From contig JAVJSD010000011.1 in assembly GCA_040219575.1 (NCBI GenBank), positions 123,874 through 187,873 of the forward strand: a DNA stretch of 64,000 bases, given 5' to 3'. The number at the start of each line of letters is the position of its first letter. The first letter of the stretch is position 1. The position numbers and the translations under genes were made by a program. Source of the DNA: JAVJSD01 sp040219575 (GTDB taxonomy: Bacteria > Planctomycetota > Planctomycetia > Pirellulales > Pirellulaceae). The notes beneath the pieces are model-generated. The model was not told the origin of the DNA. It was given only the letters and a program-made list of their open reading frames with translations, and ran no database searches. Below are positions 43,653-52,630 of this stretch, in pieces.

Positions 43653-45692
43653 CTACTCCGCCGCGTCGGCGTTCTGGATGGCGAAGATGTGCGTCTTGTT
43701 GGCGATGTACAGCACGTTGTTGGCCACGATGGGCGTGCTGTAGACCGAGTTGTCCATGTTGATCTCCTCGAGCGGCTCGTTGTTGGCGCCGCCGAGTTCA
43801 AACACGCAGACGTCGCCGTCCTCGTCGCCGATGTAGACGTAGTCGTTGACGATCATCGGCGAACCCCAGGCCGCGGCCAGCATGTCGTACGTGAAGTACG
43901 GCTTGCCGGTCTTGGCGTTGAGGCAGTGGAACAGGCCGCTGAAGTCGGCGATGTACAGGACGTCGTCCTTGATGGCCACCGTGCCGCAACTGCGGTGCAT
44001 TTCTTCCTCGAACTGCAGTCCGTCCCGGCCGTTCCACTCGGCGCCGCTGTAGTGCCAGATGACCGCCGAGTTGGGGTTGTCGACCGCCAGTTCGCCGTCT
44101 TCCTCGATCACGGCCTGCAGCCGCTTGTGGGGAATGACGACGCGCTCGCCGGCTTCGAGTTTCATCGCCAATTGCGGGCTGACGTCGCCGCGCTTGGTGG
44201 GATCGATGCACCACAGGTGGCCGACGCCCTCGCCGTGCTCGGGATCCTGGCCGACCGCCACGTACACCAGGCCGTCGTAGATGACCGGCGTGGCGATGAT
44301 GTTATTGCGGGTGCCGCGTCCGCCGAGGACCCACTTCGAGGTCTTGGGATTGGCGTCGAACTTCCACAGCAGCGTGGGCTTGCCGTCGGCGCCTTTGTCG
44401 GCCTTGAAGGCGTACACCCAGCCGTCGCCGCCGCCGAAGATCACCTGCGGCTCGCCCTGGATCACGCCGATCGTGGGCGACGACCACTGGCCGTGCAGGA
44501 TGTTCGTGCCGGGCGACTTGTCGGTCCAGAACACCTCGCCGGTGTTCTTGTCCATCGCCATGAAGCTGGGAGCGGCCGGGGCCGGCAGGTTGATGTGCGA
44601 CTCGTCGAGGCCGTTGGAGGTGTTGACGAACAGGATGTCGCCCAGGGCCAGCACCGAGCAGGCGCACATGTTGTGCTGCGAGACGCCCAGTTTCTGCATC
44701 ATGTCGAACGACCAGATGACGTCGGCCTCGTGCTTGTCGTCGATGGTGATCTGCTTGGCGGCGACGAGCTTGGGACCAAGCTGCATCACGCGGAGCGTGC
44801 GGTCGGCGCCGTCGATCTTGCCGTCGATGACGAACGAATTCGGCTTCTCGCCCGGCTTGACGGTCGCGCCGTCTTCCAGCGCCGCGCCGCGCTCGGCCAG
44901 CGTGGCGGCGAGCCACTCGTTGATCTTGCCCTCGGCCAGCGCCGCCACGGCGGGGCCGATGTTCGCCGGCGACATCTCTTCGAACAGCGTGGCCAGGCCG
45001 GCCTTCTCGCCGTTGTCGACATCGTCGTAGAAACCTTGCACGTCGCAGCAGACGACCAGGCCGCGGCTGCTGACGAACCACATCTTTTCGCCTTCCACGT
45101 ACGGAGCGCAGCAGACGCCCTGCAACGGCCAGTCGTGCACGCGGCCGGTCGGCAGCTTCTCGCTGGAGTGCTGCCACATAAACGTGCCGTCCGCCTCGTT
45201 GAAGCAGAGCATGCAGCCCAGGTCGATGTCGCGCGGATAGCGTTTCAGGTAGCCGTTGCCGTTGTTCGTGCCGACGAACAACCGCTTGCTGGCGACCACC
45301 GGGTTGCCGTAGGTCTGGCTGCCGACCGCGGCGATCCATTTGATGTTCTCGGCGCGGTCCTTTTGCCACTCGCCCGTCTTGCGGTCGAAACCGCCGATGT
45401 CCCACACGGTGGGAATCGCGTCGGGATTGGCGGCGATGGGCGTGTTGTTGCGATAGGTGGTGAGACCCCACATCGGGCAGTCGCCCGGCTTGATCTGGCC
45501 GTTGGACGACTTGTCGACCGGAGCGGACGAAGCCGACGCCGCCGCAGTTGTATCGGCGGCCGCCGGATCGCCAGTAGTCGCATCACCTTTTTCCGCGGCC
45601 GTCGTCGCATCGCCGAGCCATCCGCATCCGGCGATCACCGCCGTCAGCAGCGCAGCGCAAGTCGTCGCCCAAAACACGTTTGTCGTTTTCAT
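43653..45692 (-). CDS. PQQ-like beta-propeller lipoprotein (679 aa)
   Basis: Lipobox ALLTAVIAGC after the ATG at 45692, a Ser/Ala/Thr-rich linker, then propeller blades (MLCFNEADGTFMWQH, MDKNTGEVFWTD, LNAKTGKPYFTYDM, IADFSGLFHC). A helical insertion (FEEMSPANIGPAVAALAEGK) sits between blades. The first 11 residues upstream (start at 45725) are less likely. It begins 30 bases after the stop of the upstream propeller gene, so both share a transcript ended by the 43583 hairpin. Probably a periplasmic quinoprotein-like sensor or scaffold. Confidence 0.83.
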   Translation of the reverse strand: MKTTNVFWATTCAALLTAVIAGCGWLGDATTAAEKGDATTGDPAAADTTAAASASSAPVDKSSNGQIKPGDCPMWGLTTYRNNTPIAANPDAIPTVWDIGGFDRKTGEWQKDRAENIKWIAAVGSQTYGNPVVASKRLFVGTNNGNGYLKRYPRDIDLGCMLCFNEADGTFMWQHSSEKLPTGRVHDWPLQGVCCAPYVEGEKMWFVSSRGLVVCCDVQGFYDDVDNGEKAGLATLFEEMSPANIGPAVAALAEGKINEWLAATLAERGAALEDGATVKPGEKPNSFVIDGKIDGADRTLRVMQLGPKLVAAKQITIDDKHEADVIWSFDMMQKLGVSQHNMCACSVLALGDILFVNTSNGLDESHINLPAPAAPSFMAMDKNTGEVFWTDKSPGTNILHGQWSSPTIGVIQGEPQVIFGGGDGWVYAFKADKGADGKPTLLWKFDANPKTSKWVLGGRGTRNNIIATPVIYDGLVYVAVGQDPEHGEGVGHLWCIDPTKRGDVSPQLAMKLEAGERVVIPHKRLQAVIEEDGELAVDNPNSAVIWHYSGAEWNGRDGLQFEEEMHRSCGTVAIKDDVLYIADFSGLFHCLNAKTGKPYFTYDMLAAAWGSPMIVNDYVYIGDEDGDVCVFELGGANNEPLEEINMDNSVYSTPIVANNVLYIANKTHIFAIQNADAAE

Positions 45693-45721
45693 AGTCAAGG
45701 TCGTCTCCCGAATTGGTTGGG

Positions 45722-48262
45722 TCACTCGGCGCTCTCGCCGTTGGCGAACACGCGAATGTTGTCGAGAAAGATTTCGGCATCCTTGGCGTTCCCGTACAAG
45801 CCGGGGCTGCCCGAAAGATTCGGCGAATCGTCGGTCGCTTCAATCGTCCACTCACTCGGTTCGTCTTCGCCGCGCGGCCAGATCTTGCCGCGGACGATCG
45901 CCCGCTTGCCGGTCGGCGAATCCCCGGCGTCGGCCACGTTCACCTGCAGCTTCATGGTGTACCAGGTATCAGGTTGCCACTCGAAGTCGATCGCCTTGGC
46001 CATGCGGCGCTGCGTGACCCAGGTGCGAACCTCGAACTTCTGGCTGGCGCCCTGCAGGTCGAGCGCGTAGCCCTGGTTGGTGAGCCCGATGTCGGGCATC
46101 TTGTTGTCGGTCTTCGAACCGCGAACGTCGGCCTGGATCGTGTAGTCGGAAAGCTCCGGATGGCCGAACCAGGCGCGGCTTCGCGTCCCCTTGGGAATGG
46201 TGGTCACTTTGACCATCACGTTGTCGCCGTCCACTTCGCGAATGGTGTGGCGATAGCGGGCGCCGACCCAGGTGACGGGCGGCTCCTTGAGGCCGGTGAA
46301 TTCGAAGTGCCAGGGCAGCGGCGGCACGATCCGCACGCGGGCGGAGCCTTTCAAATCGCCGACCGAGGCGCTGATGTAGGCCGCTTCATGAACCGGATCC
46401 GAGGTCGAAAGGTACGTGCCGTCCGGCGTGATTTCGCCAGAGCCTTCCAGCGAGAACTCGGCGTCGTCGGCCTCGCGCAGGAACTGGCCGCGGGAGTTGA
46501 ACAAGCGGGCCTTGAAGGTGACGATGCGGCCCGGCTCCATCAGCAGTTCGGCCGGCACGATCTGCACGTGCGCGGGCTTCTCGTCTTCGCTGACGGGCGC
46601 TTCCTTGGCAGCTTCGGTCTTTGCTTCGGCGACGCCGTGCTCTTTGTCCTTGTCCTCGAAGCAATACAGACCGCCCGACGACTGCACGTAGATGCGGCCG
46701 TGCGAGACGATCGGCGAGGCCTGCACCTCTTCGCCGTTGGGGAAGCGGCCCTTGCTGACTTCCTCGACCGCTCCCTTTTCCTCCGGATCGGGCTTGAGGA
46801 CGTACCAGCGGCTGCTGCCGGCGGTGATGGCGTAGATCTTGCCGTCGGCGTAAAGCGGGTTGGCCCGCATCACAGTGCCCAACGCCTTGCGTTCGAGTTC
46901 TTCGCCGGACTTGGCGTCGAAGGTGTACATTTTGGCGCGGTCGTCGAAGGCGTACACGACGTCGTCGACCACCAGCGGGGCGCTCTTGCCGATCATCATC
47001 TCCGTCACGCGCCAGACTTCGCCCGACTCGGTCACGTCGCCGGTCAGGTTCCCCTTGATGGCCGCCAGGCCGCCCATGCTGGAGGCGAATCCCTCGCGGG
47101 GAATGTTCTCTTCGCTGTGGCCGGCGTAGACGATGTCGCCGACGACCACGGGGGCGGTGTTGATGCCGCGCATCGAGAACTTGTAGTTCCAGATCGTCTG
47201 GCCGGTCAGCGGCTGCATGCCCCAGATGTCGCCGTCGCCCGAGCCGAACACGAGTTGCCGCTGCCCGTCGATGACGGCCAGCGCGGGGGCGCTGTAGGTG
47301 GTGTCGTAGGGCAATTCGCGGGTGCCGCTGAACCAGACCACCTCGCCGCTGCGTTTGTCGAAGCCGATAAAGCGATGGGCCGGCTTGGCCTGATCGCCCC
47401 AGCCGATGATGATGGCGCTGGTGATCACCAGGTCGTCGACGATGATGGGGAAGTTGGTGCGGCCGCCGTAGGTGCTGAGCAGACCGAACTGCTCGTGCAT
47501 CGGCACCGACCAGATGGTCTCGCCCGTTTCGCCGTTGAGGCATTGGAAGTAGCCGCACACGCCCTGGGCGTAGACGTTGCCCGTCTCCGCGTCGCAGACC
47601 ACCGACGACCAGCCGACGCGGGTGTCGGGCACGTCGGACAGCCAGACGTTGAAGCGATTCTCCCACAGCGTTTCGCCGGTGGCGGCGTCGAGGCACACCA
47701 CCCGCTCACCTTCGCGCGGGGTTTCCGGTTCGGCGCGAACGAGCACGTAAAGTTTGCCGTTCATCACCGTCGGCGTGCTGCGGCCGCCCAGGTCGTCGCG
47801 TTTCCACGACACCAGGCTCTCCTCGCCTTCCGCTTCCAGGGAATCCGGCAGGCCGGTTTCGAGCGAGGTGCCGTCGTAGTGGGGGCCGCGGCAATAGAGC
47901 CAGTCGAGCGGATCGACCTCGACGATCTTGGGCTCTTCGACCTTGACCTCGGGCTTTTCGTCAGTCGCGGCCTCGTCGGCCTTGGGCGCCTGGGCGACCA
48001 CCAGCGGCTCGCGAATCTGCACCTTGGGATCGCTCGACGACGAACTGCCGCTGCGAAGCGGGAAGGTGCTGCGACTGGCGCCCGTCGCGCGGCTGGCCAA
48101 TGTGCGATGGCTGGAGAGCGTCGATCCGGCGTACGTCGAACGCGAGCCCGTGGTGCTGCTGCTGGCGCCCCGATAGGGACCGATGCAGCCGGTCAGCGGA
48201 ATAATCGCGAGAACCGTCGCGATCAGCATCACGCGCAAGGCGACGTCGGGTACATATTTCAT
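45722..48262 (-). CDS. Large PQQ-like beta-propeller lipoprotein (846 aa)
   Basis: Lipobox IIPLTGCIG after MKYVPDVALRV; a Ser-rich linker (residues about 30 to 75). Propeller blades span about 130 to 560 (CLDAATGETLWENRF, CLNGETGETIWSV, TFDAKSGEELERKAL). A C-terminal jelly-roll-like part (LSDYTIQADVRGSKTD, FEVRTWVTQRRMAKAIDF) suits carbohydrate binding. First gene of the two-gene operon. The 48262 start is chosen over 48415 because the signal peptide starts there. Confidence 0.83.
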   Translation of the reverse strand: MKYVPDVALRVMLIATVLAIIPLTGCIGPYRGASSSTTGSRSTYAGSTLSSHRTLASRATGASRSTFPLRSGSSSSSDPKVQIREPLVVAQAPKADEAATDEKPEVKVEEPKIVEVDPLDWLYCRGPHYDGTSLETGLPDSLEAEGEESLVSWKRDDLGGRSTPTVMNGKLYVLVRAEPETPREGERVVCLDAATGETLWENRFNVWLSDVPDTRVGWSSVVCDAETGNVYAQGVCGYFQCLNGETGETIWSVPMHEQFGLLSTYGGRTNFPIIVDDLVITSAIIIGWGDQAKPAHRFIGFDKRSGEVVWFSGTRELPYDTTYSAPALAVIDGQRQLVFGSGDGDIWGMQPLTGQTIWNYKFSMRGINTAPVVVGDIVYAGHSEENIPREGFASSMGGLAAIKGNLTGDVTESGEVWRVTEMMIGKSAPLVVDDVVYAFDDRAKMYTFDAKSGEELERKALGTVMRANPLYADGKIYAITAGSSRWYVLKPDPEEKGAVEEVSKGRFPNGEEVQASPIVSHGRIYVQSSGGLYCFEDKDKEHGVAEAKTEAAKEAPVSEDEKPAHVQIVPAELLMEPGRIVTFKARLFNSRGQFLREADDAEFSLEGSGEITPDGTYLSTSDPVHEAAYISASVGDLKGSARVRIVPPLPWHFEFTGLKEPPVTWVGARYRHTIREVDGDNVMVKVTTIPKGTRSRAWFGHPELSDYTIQADVRGSKTDNKMPDIGLTNQGYALDLQGASQKFEVRTWVTQRRMAKAIDFEWQPDTWYTMKLQVNVADAGDSPTGKRAIVRGKIWPRGEDEPSEWTIEATDDSPNLSGSPGLYGNAKDAEIFLDNIRVFANGESAE

Positions 48263-48439
48263 GGCGAATCTCGGGCGGGATGGCGGAATGGCTGGTTTAG
48301 AAGGCGAAGACTTCCAAAGATTTAGGATACGTCGAGCGGCCACAGCGAGCAAGCAAACGATGGCGCAAGGGCTTACGTTGCGCCGCGTGCTCGCCGACCG
48401 GGTCGCTCGAACCACACGCGTCCGTCGTCATCTCTCCTG

Positions 48440-48823
48440 TCAGTCGAACCATTCGTCGGCCGGATCGAACTTGGGCAGGACGACGATCAATACTTTCATC
48501 TTTCCCAGGGCGCGGTGACGGGTGCCGGGCCGAATCATGACGCACATGCCGGGCCGCACGTCGATCGTCTCGTCGTCGAGTTGCATCTTGGCGTCGCCGC
48601 CGCACTCCAGGAAGAAATAGGTCTCGGTCAGACGTCGGTGGTAATGCAGTTTCGCGTCGGCCGAGATTTCCGTTACGTGAATCGTGCCCGGAAAGTCCTG
48701 CACGTCGGCCAGACCGCGTCGGGCGGTACCGCAGGGACAGGGCGTTCCCACCACATCGGCGAAATCGACGATCTCGTATCCCCGCTGGCCGGTATGTCCC
48801 CGCTGGCTGGTGTGCGTGCTCAT
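48440..48823 (-). CDS. Cupin-domain protein (127 aa)
   Basis: Cupin motif 1 is HYHRRLTETYFFLECGGDAKMQ with metal-binding His/Glu. Motif 2 is RPGMCVMIRPGTRHRALG. Small one-domain cupins bind a metal and small ligand or act as isomerases or sensors. The ATG at 48823 removes an unlikely N-terminal extension. No neighbour suggests the substrate. Confidence 0.85.
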   Translation of the reverse strand: MSTHTSQRGHTGQRGYEIVDFADVVGTPCPCGTARRGLADVQDFPGTIHVTEISADAKLHYHRRLTETYFFLECGGDAKMQLDDETIDVRPGMCVMIRPGTRHRALGKMKVLIVVLPKFDPADEWFD

Positions 48824-49007
48824 TGGGTGGGTGGGGGTGTGAGCAGGAGGTGGGTAGCCACTGATTATAGGGCCGCAAAATCGGCATGCCAATGGTCCGA
48901 AAGGGGGAAACGCCGAATCTTCGCACAGCCTCAAAACGCATCAACGATCACTGTTGCATGCACTGTTTTTCGCACTTGCGGGCTCTCGCGCCGAGATCGC
49001 CGGCGGC

Positions 49008-49094
49008 GGTGAATTCACCACGGATCGGCGTCCCAATTCACCGGCAGGGCCGACCCGTATCGCGATTGCGGTGAATTGGGCCGGTGAATTCACC
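49008..49094. repeat. Nested palindromes built on GGTGAATTCACC
   Basis: A 12-bp perfect palindrome GGTGAATTCACC at 49008 to 49019 and again at 49083 to 49094 brackets an inverted pair CCAATTCACC (49033) / GGTGAATTGG (49070). The rest of 48824 to 49315 shows no gene. Confidence 0.85.
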
Positions 49095-49315
49095 ACTTCA
49101 CCACCCGATGAGCCGGGCGTGGCGAACCGTTTCACCGCCCCCGTTGCGCCGCTCTTCGATGGCGGACACTCGCCCCCTCAAATTCATTCTCGCCGAGCCG
49201 CTGCGCGCCAGACGCGCACTAGGCGCGCCGTGAGTGTGTTTTTCGCGTACAGCCTCGCGATCACGACAGGCCGTGGGGATGGATGGCCCTGCGCTTGGGA
49301 ACTAGAATCTCGATA

Positions 49316-49534
49316 ATGGAAACTCCCTTGAATCTAATCCGTCAACTTCCGATCTCTGAGCAGCTGTTGCTTGTTGAACAGATATGGGATGGGCTCCACG
49401 ACTGCCGGCAGTTGGTGCAGGATTGGCATCGCGAGGAGGCGCGTCGCCGTAGCAAGGAACTCGACGCGGATCCGTCGATCGCGATTACCGAACAAGAGGT
49501 TTGGAAACGGGTGGACGAATTGATGAATGAATGA
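49316..49534 (+). CDS. Addiction-module antitoxin-like protein (72 aa)
   Basis: Helical protein METPLNLIRQLPISEQLLLVEQIWDGL ... DWHREEARRRSKELDADPS ... VWKRVDELMNE matches the TIGR02574-type addiction module component that partners RelE-like toxins. The overlapping downstream frame is a broken toxin. Start inside the longer frame because the family begins with this segment. Confidence 0.75.
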   Translation: METPLNLIRQLPISEQLLLVEQIWDGLHDCRQLVQDWHREEARRRSKELDADPSIAITEQEVWKRVDELMNE

Positions 49535-49676
49535 TTCGCTGCGTTTCCATCCTTTGGGGCCAGGCGATTACCAGGCGGGAAACATCAACTCCTCCGTGGA
49601 GATGCCCGGTGGCGGAGCCCAGCCAGTCGAAGACTCTGATTGCCGATATCACCCAACACTACACGCCGCCGGTTAG
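49527..49676 (+). pseudogene. RelE/ParE-like toxin remnant (49 codons)
   Basis: Starts by 8-base overlap with the antitoxin. MNDSLRFHPLGPGDYQAG resembles the first strand of RelE/ParE-type toxins (FHPLxxxDYxxA), then loses similarity and stops at 49676, overlapping the 3' end of the next gene. The catalytic part is gone. Confidence 0.4.
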
Positions 49677-50456
49677 GGCCGACCCCGCCGCGGCGATGAT
49701 GAAGCCGACGATCCAGATCACCACGGCCAGCGCCATCGCCAGGAACGCCGGGAGGCTTTCGCGAGGATTGTTCGCGGCGTAGACCAGACCGTAGATCAAC
49801 GAGACGGGATTGAACAACGCCACGGAGTTCGACTCGCTATCCGCCGCCGCCAGCAAGCGCAGCCAGAGCACGCCGCCGGAGAAGACGATCACGCCCATCA
49901 GCCCGGACATCTTCAGCGTGTCTTCCGGCCCCAAGACGATTCCCAGGCCGAACAGCAGCACGGGGCCCAGCACCAGGCACGCCGCCACTCCGAACACGAG
50001 CGGCTTGTTCATCGGCTTCTTCGGTTTCTGTTTGGCTTTCTTACCGCCGCGAATCGGCTTGTCTTTCGGAACCTCGGTGTTGCGCATCCGCCTCTTCAGC
50101 CGCAGACTGTAGTGGCAATTGCCGCAGACGACCTTCCCCGCGGGAACCTCCTCGCCGCAACTCGGGCACGGTCGCCCGTCGGCCTTCTCCTGCGTGGCCG
50201 ACGCCGAGGGGGCCGGCGTGCTGGTCGAACTGGCCGAAAGCGGCGCCGACGCGGCCGCGGTTTGCGAGTTCGCCGTTTGCGAGTTCGCCGTTTGCGAGTT
50301 CACCGTTTGCGAGTTCACCGTTTGTGAAGTCACGAGGCCCGACGGCGCGGGAATTGTCAATTCGCCGGTGCACTTGGGGCACTTCACCTTCTTGCCCGCC
50401 AGCGCCGGCTTGGCCTTGAACCGTTGGCCGCAACGGCAGGCGACGTCGATCGACAT
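49659..50456 (-). CDS. Zinc-ribbon membrane protein with NSQTA repeat linker (265 aa)
   Basis: Two zinc ribbons: CRCGQRFKAKPALAGKKVKCPKC near the start and CPSCGEEVPAGKVVCGNC near 97 to 114. Between them is a linker with five in-frame NSQT(A/V) repeats. The basic segment (IRGGKKAKQKPKKP) leads into three or four transmembrane helices (LVFGVAACLVLGPVLLFGLG, SGLMGVIVFSGGVLWLRLLA, AFLAMALAVVIWIVGFIIAAA). A common planctomycete architecture of unknown function. Confidence 0.75.
   Translation of the reverse strand: MSIDVACRCGQRFKAKPALAGKKVKCPKCTGELTIPAPSGLVTSQTVNSQTVNSQTANSQTANSQTAAASAPLSASSTSTPAPSASATQEKADGRPCPSCGEEVPAGKVVCGNCHYSLRLKRRMRNTEVPKDKPIRGGKKAKQKPKKPMNKPLVFGVAACLVLGPVLLFGLGIVLGPEDTLKMSGLMGVIVFSGGVLWLRLLAAADSESNSVALFNPVSLIYGLVYAANNPRESLPAFLAMALAVVIWIVGFIIAAAGSALTGGV
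50260..50334. repeat. 15-bp in-frame tandem repeat (5 units)
   Basis: Units of GTTTGCGAGTTCGCC coding NSQTA on the minus strand, in the linker of the zinc-ribbon protein. Confidence 0.9.
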
Positions 50457-50658
50457 GCTTCGCCCTTACACCTGAGAAAGAACTGCCGAACTCGATCGCA
50501 GCATCGTATCCGAGGAGAACCGGGCTGTCTAACTTTACACGGAGAAACTCGCGGAAAAGCCGCCTTCGGTGTCGGGGGCGTGGGACGAACGCTCATGGTC
50601 AAGGTGTAACCCCTTCACCAAACTCACCCACACAAAATACCCACCGGAGTCCGGCACG

Positions 50659-52380
50659 ATGTCCTCGAAGAACCGCAAGAAGATGCAACGCAAGCTGTCG
50701 ATGGAGACGCTCGAAGCCCGGGAACTGATGGCGGTCGATTTCGGCTTTTCCGGCGGCGTGCTGAAGATCTGGGGCGACGCGGGAGAAAACCACGTGCAAG
50801 TGGATTACTCCGGCTCGAAAAACGTCAAGGTGACGACGAACTCCACGGTCACGGGTGGATTTTCCTTCGTGCCGATCAACAAGACGAAGACGGTGGCCCG
50901 GTCGCAGCTTAAAGAGGTCCGCTTTTACGGCTACGGCGGCGACGATGTGTTCATCAACAACACCTCCTTCAAGTCCTACGCCTACGGCGGCAGCGGCGAC
51001 GACTACTTGGAAGGGGGCGACGGCCGCGACGTGTTCTACGGCCAGTCGGGCGACGACACGCTGGTCGGCTACGGTGGAAATGACGCCCTGCGGGGAGGGA
51101 CCGGCCACGACACGCTCAAGGGCGGCGGCGGCGACGACTACCTGTACGGTGACAAGGGGAACGACAAGCTCTACGGCCAGAGCGGAGACGACGAACTCAA
51201 AGGCGCCTGGGGCGACGACCGGCTGGAAGGGGGCAGCGGCGACGACTATCTCGTCGGCGGCAGCAACAACGACCGCTACGTGTTCTACGGGAAGAAGCTG
51301 GGCACGGACACCATCCAGGGCGACAGCGGCTACAACACGCTCGACTTCCGCGGCTTCAACCAGAGCGTGAACGTCGATATCGAAAAAACCTCCACGCAGA
51401 CCGTCAACTCGGGCGACCTGAAACTGAAGATCCTCGAGGCCGACGCGATCGATCGCGTCTACGGCAGCGCGTACAGCGACGTGATTCATGGCAACAACCT
51501 CAACAACAAGATCTACGGTTTCGACGGAAACGACGAACTGTACGGCGACGGCGGCAACGACTACCTTTACGGCGGCGACGGCAAGGACGATCTGTACGGC
51601 GAGAGCGGTCACGACCGGTTGTACGGCCAAAGCGGCAAGGACTACCTCAGCGGCGGCAGCGGCAACGATATTCTCGACGGCGGCGGCAGCACCGACACGC
51701 TCAACGGCGGCAGCGGGTACGACGTCAAACGCCAGAGCAGTTCGGACGTGAAGATCGAACTGCCCACCGATCAGCCGCAGAACAACTGGTGGAGTTGCGG
51801 CCCCAACAGCGCCTACCGCATCCTCAAGCAGTACGGCCACGACGTCTCCTACGGCAAGCTCAAGGACCAGGTGAAGACCAACTCGCTGATCAGCTTCTTC
51901 CGCCTGGGCACCACGCCGAAGAACCTGCAGGAGGTGATGGGCCGCTACCAGAGCACCACGCTGAAGTCCGGCGCATCGTTCGACAGCCTGGTGGACGTGG
52001 TGGCTTCCGGCAAGCCCGTGGCCGCGCTGCTGCGTGTCGGCACGCGGAGCCTGACTGCGAAAGAGGGGGCCGCCTTGGGCGCCGCGGTGGGCGGCGCCTC
52101 GGGCGGCGTCGGCGGCGGAGTCGTGGGAGGGATTCTGGGAGGACTCGCCGGCGCCGCGAACAAGGCCGCGGGCAACCCGATCTCGGTTCCCTTGATGCAC
52201 TGGGTGGCGGTCAGCGGCGTGAACAAGTCCGCCCAGACGATCACCTACACCGACACCAATGGCGGCGTGTACACGGTCTCTTACGCCAAGTTCCAGGCCA
52301 AGTGGAACTGGTCGGCGGGCGGCGTCGCCGGCGAGGCGCTGAAGGCCGCGGGCGTGAAGACCCGCACAATGGTTTACTGA
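50659..52380 (+). CDS. Secreted RTX-repeat protein with C39-like cysteine peptidase domain (573 aa)
   Basis: The N terminus MSSKNRKKMQRKLSMETLEARELMA carries the LExRELMA pattern that marks many exported planctomycete surface proteins. Residues about 105 to 215 and 275 to 365 are GGxGxDxL RTX nonapeptides that bind calcium. The C-terminal 200 residues form a C39/papain-like domain: NNWWSCGPNSAYRIL with Cys380, LMHWVAVSG with His514, and TYTDTNGGVY with Asp532/Asn534. A Gly-Ala-rich hydrophobic insertion (about 471 to 500, AAVGGASGGVGGGVVGGILGG) lies between Cys and His. Single-gene unit. Confidence 0.85.
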   Translation: MSSKNRKKMQRKLSMETLEARELMAVDFGFSGGVLKIWGDAGENHVQVDYSGSKNVKVTTNSTVTGGFSFVPINKTKTVARSQLKEVRFYGYGGDDVFINNTSFKSYAYGGSGDDYLEGGDGRDVFYGQSGDDTLVGYGGNDALRGGTGHDTLKGGGGDDYLYGDKGNDKLYGQSGDDELKGAWGDDRLEGGSGDDYLVGGSNNDRYVFYGKKLGTDTIQGDSGYNTLDFRGFNQSVNVDIEKTSTQTVNSGDLKLKILEADAIDRVYGSAYSDVIHGNNLNNKIYGFDGNDELYGDGGNDYLYGGDGKDDLYGESGHDRLYGQSGKDYLSGGSGNDILDGGGSTDTLNGGSGYDVKRQSSSDVKIELPTDQPQNNWWSCGPNSAYRILKQYGHDVSYGKLKDQVKTNSLISFFRLGTTPKNLQEVMGRYQSTTLKSGASFDSLVDVVASGKPVAALLRVGTRSLTAKEGAALGAAVGGASGGVGGGVVGGILGGLAGAANKAAGNPISVPLMHWVAVSGVNKSAQTITYTDTNGGVYTVSYAKFQAKWNWSAGGVAGEALKAAGVKTRTMVY

Positions 52381-52499
52381 GTGGATTGAAGGCGACGCCC
52401 GATGGCGGGCTGTCTGGGAGGCGACGGCCGCGTATTCAAGACGCGGCCGTCGTCGTGCGCGCGTCGCGGGCCGATTCCGGCAGCATCGGTGCGTGCATT

Positions 52500-52597
52500 T
52501 GGGTGCCATGCTCTCACCGCGGAGCGGGGTGAGCATGCCGACTCGAGATAACCTGCCAGCATGCTCACTCGCCTTCGGCGTGAGAGCATGGCACCCA
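52500..52597. repeat. 98-bp palindromic intergenic element
   Basis: TGGGTGCCATGCTCTCAC (52500) pairs with GTGAGAGCATGGCACCCA (52580). Inside, GGTGAGCATGC (52529) pairs with GCATGCTCAC (52559). The double-arm design resembles REP/BIME elements. Confidence 0.85.
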
Positions 52598-52630
52598 TGC
52601 GGCTCCAATGGTGGAAGACGCGCGGGCGGC

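Noticed and set aside
43488..48325. Two large + strand frames (860 and 870 codons)
   Set aside because: Antisense of the two propeller lipoprotein genes; a common effect of high-GC coding sequence.
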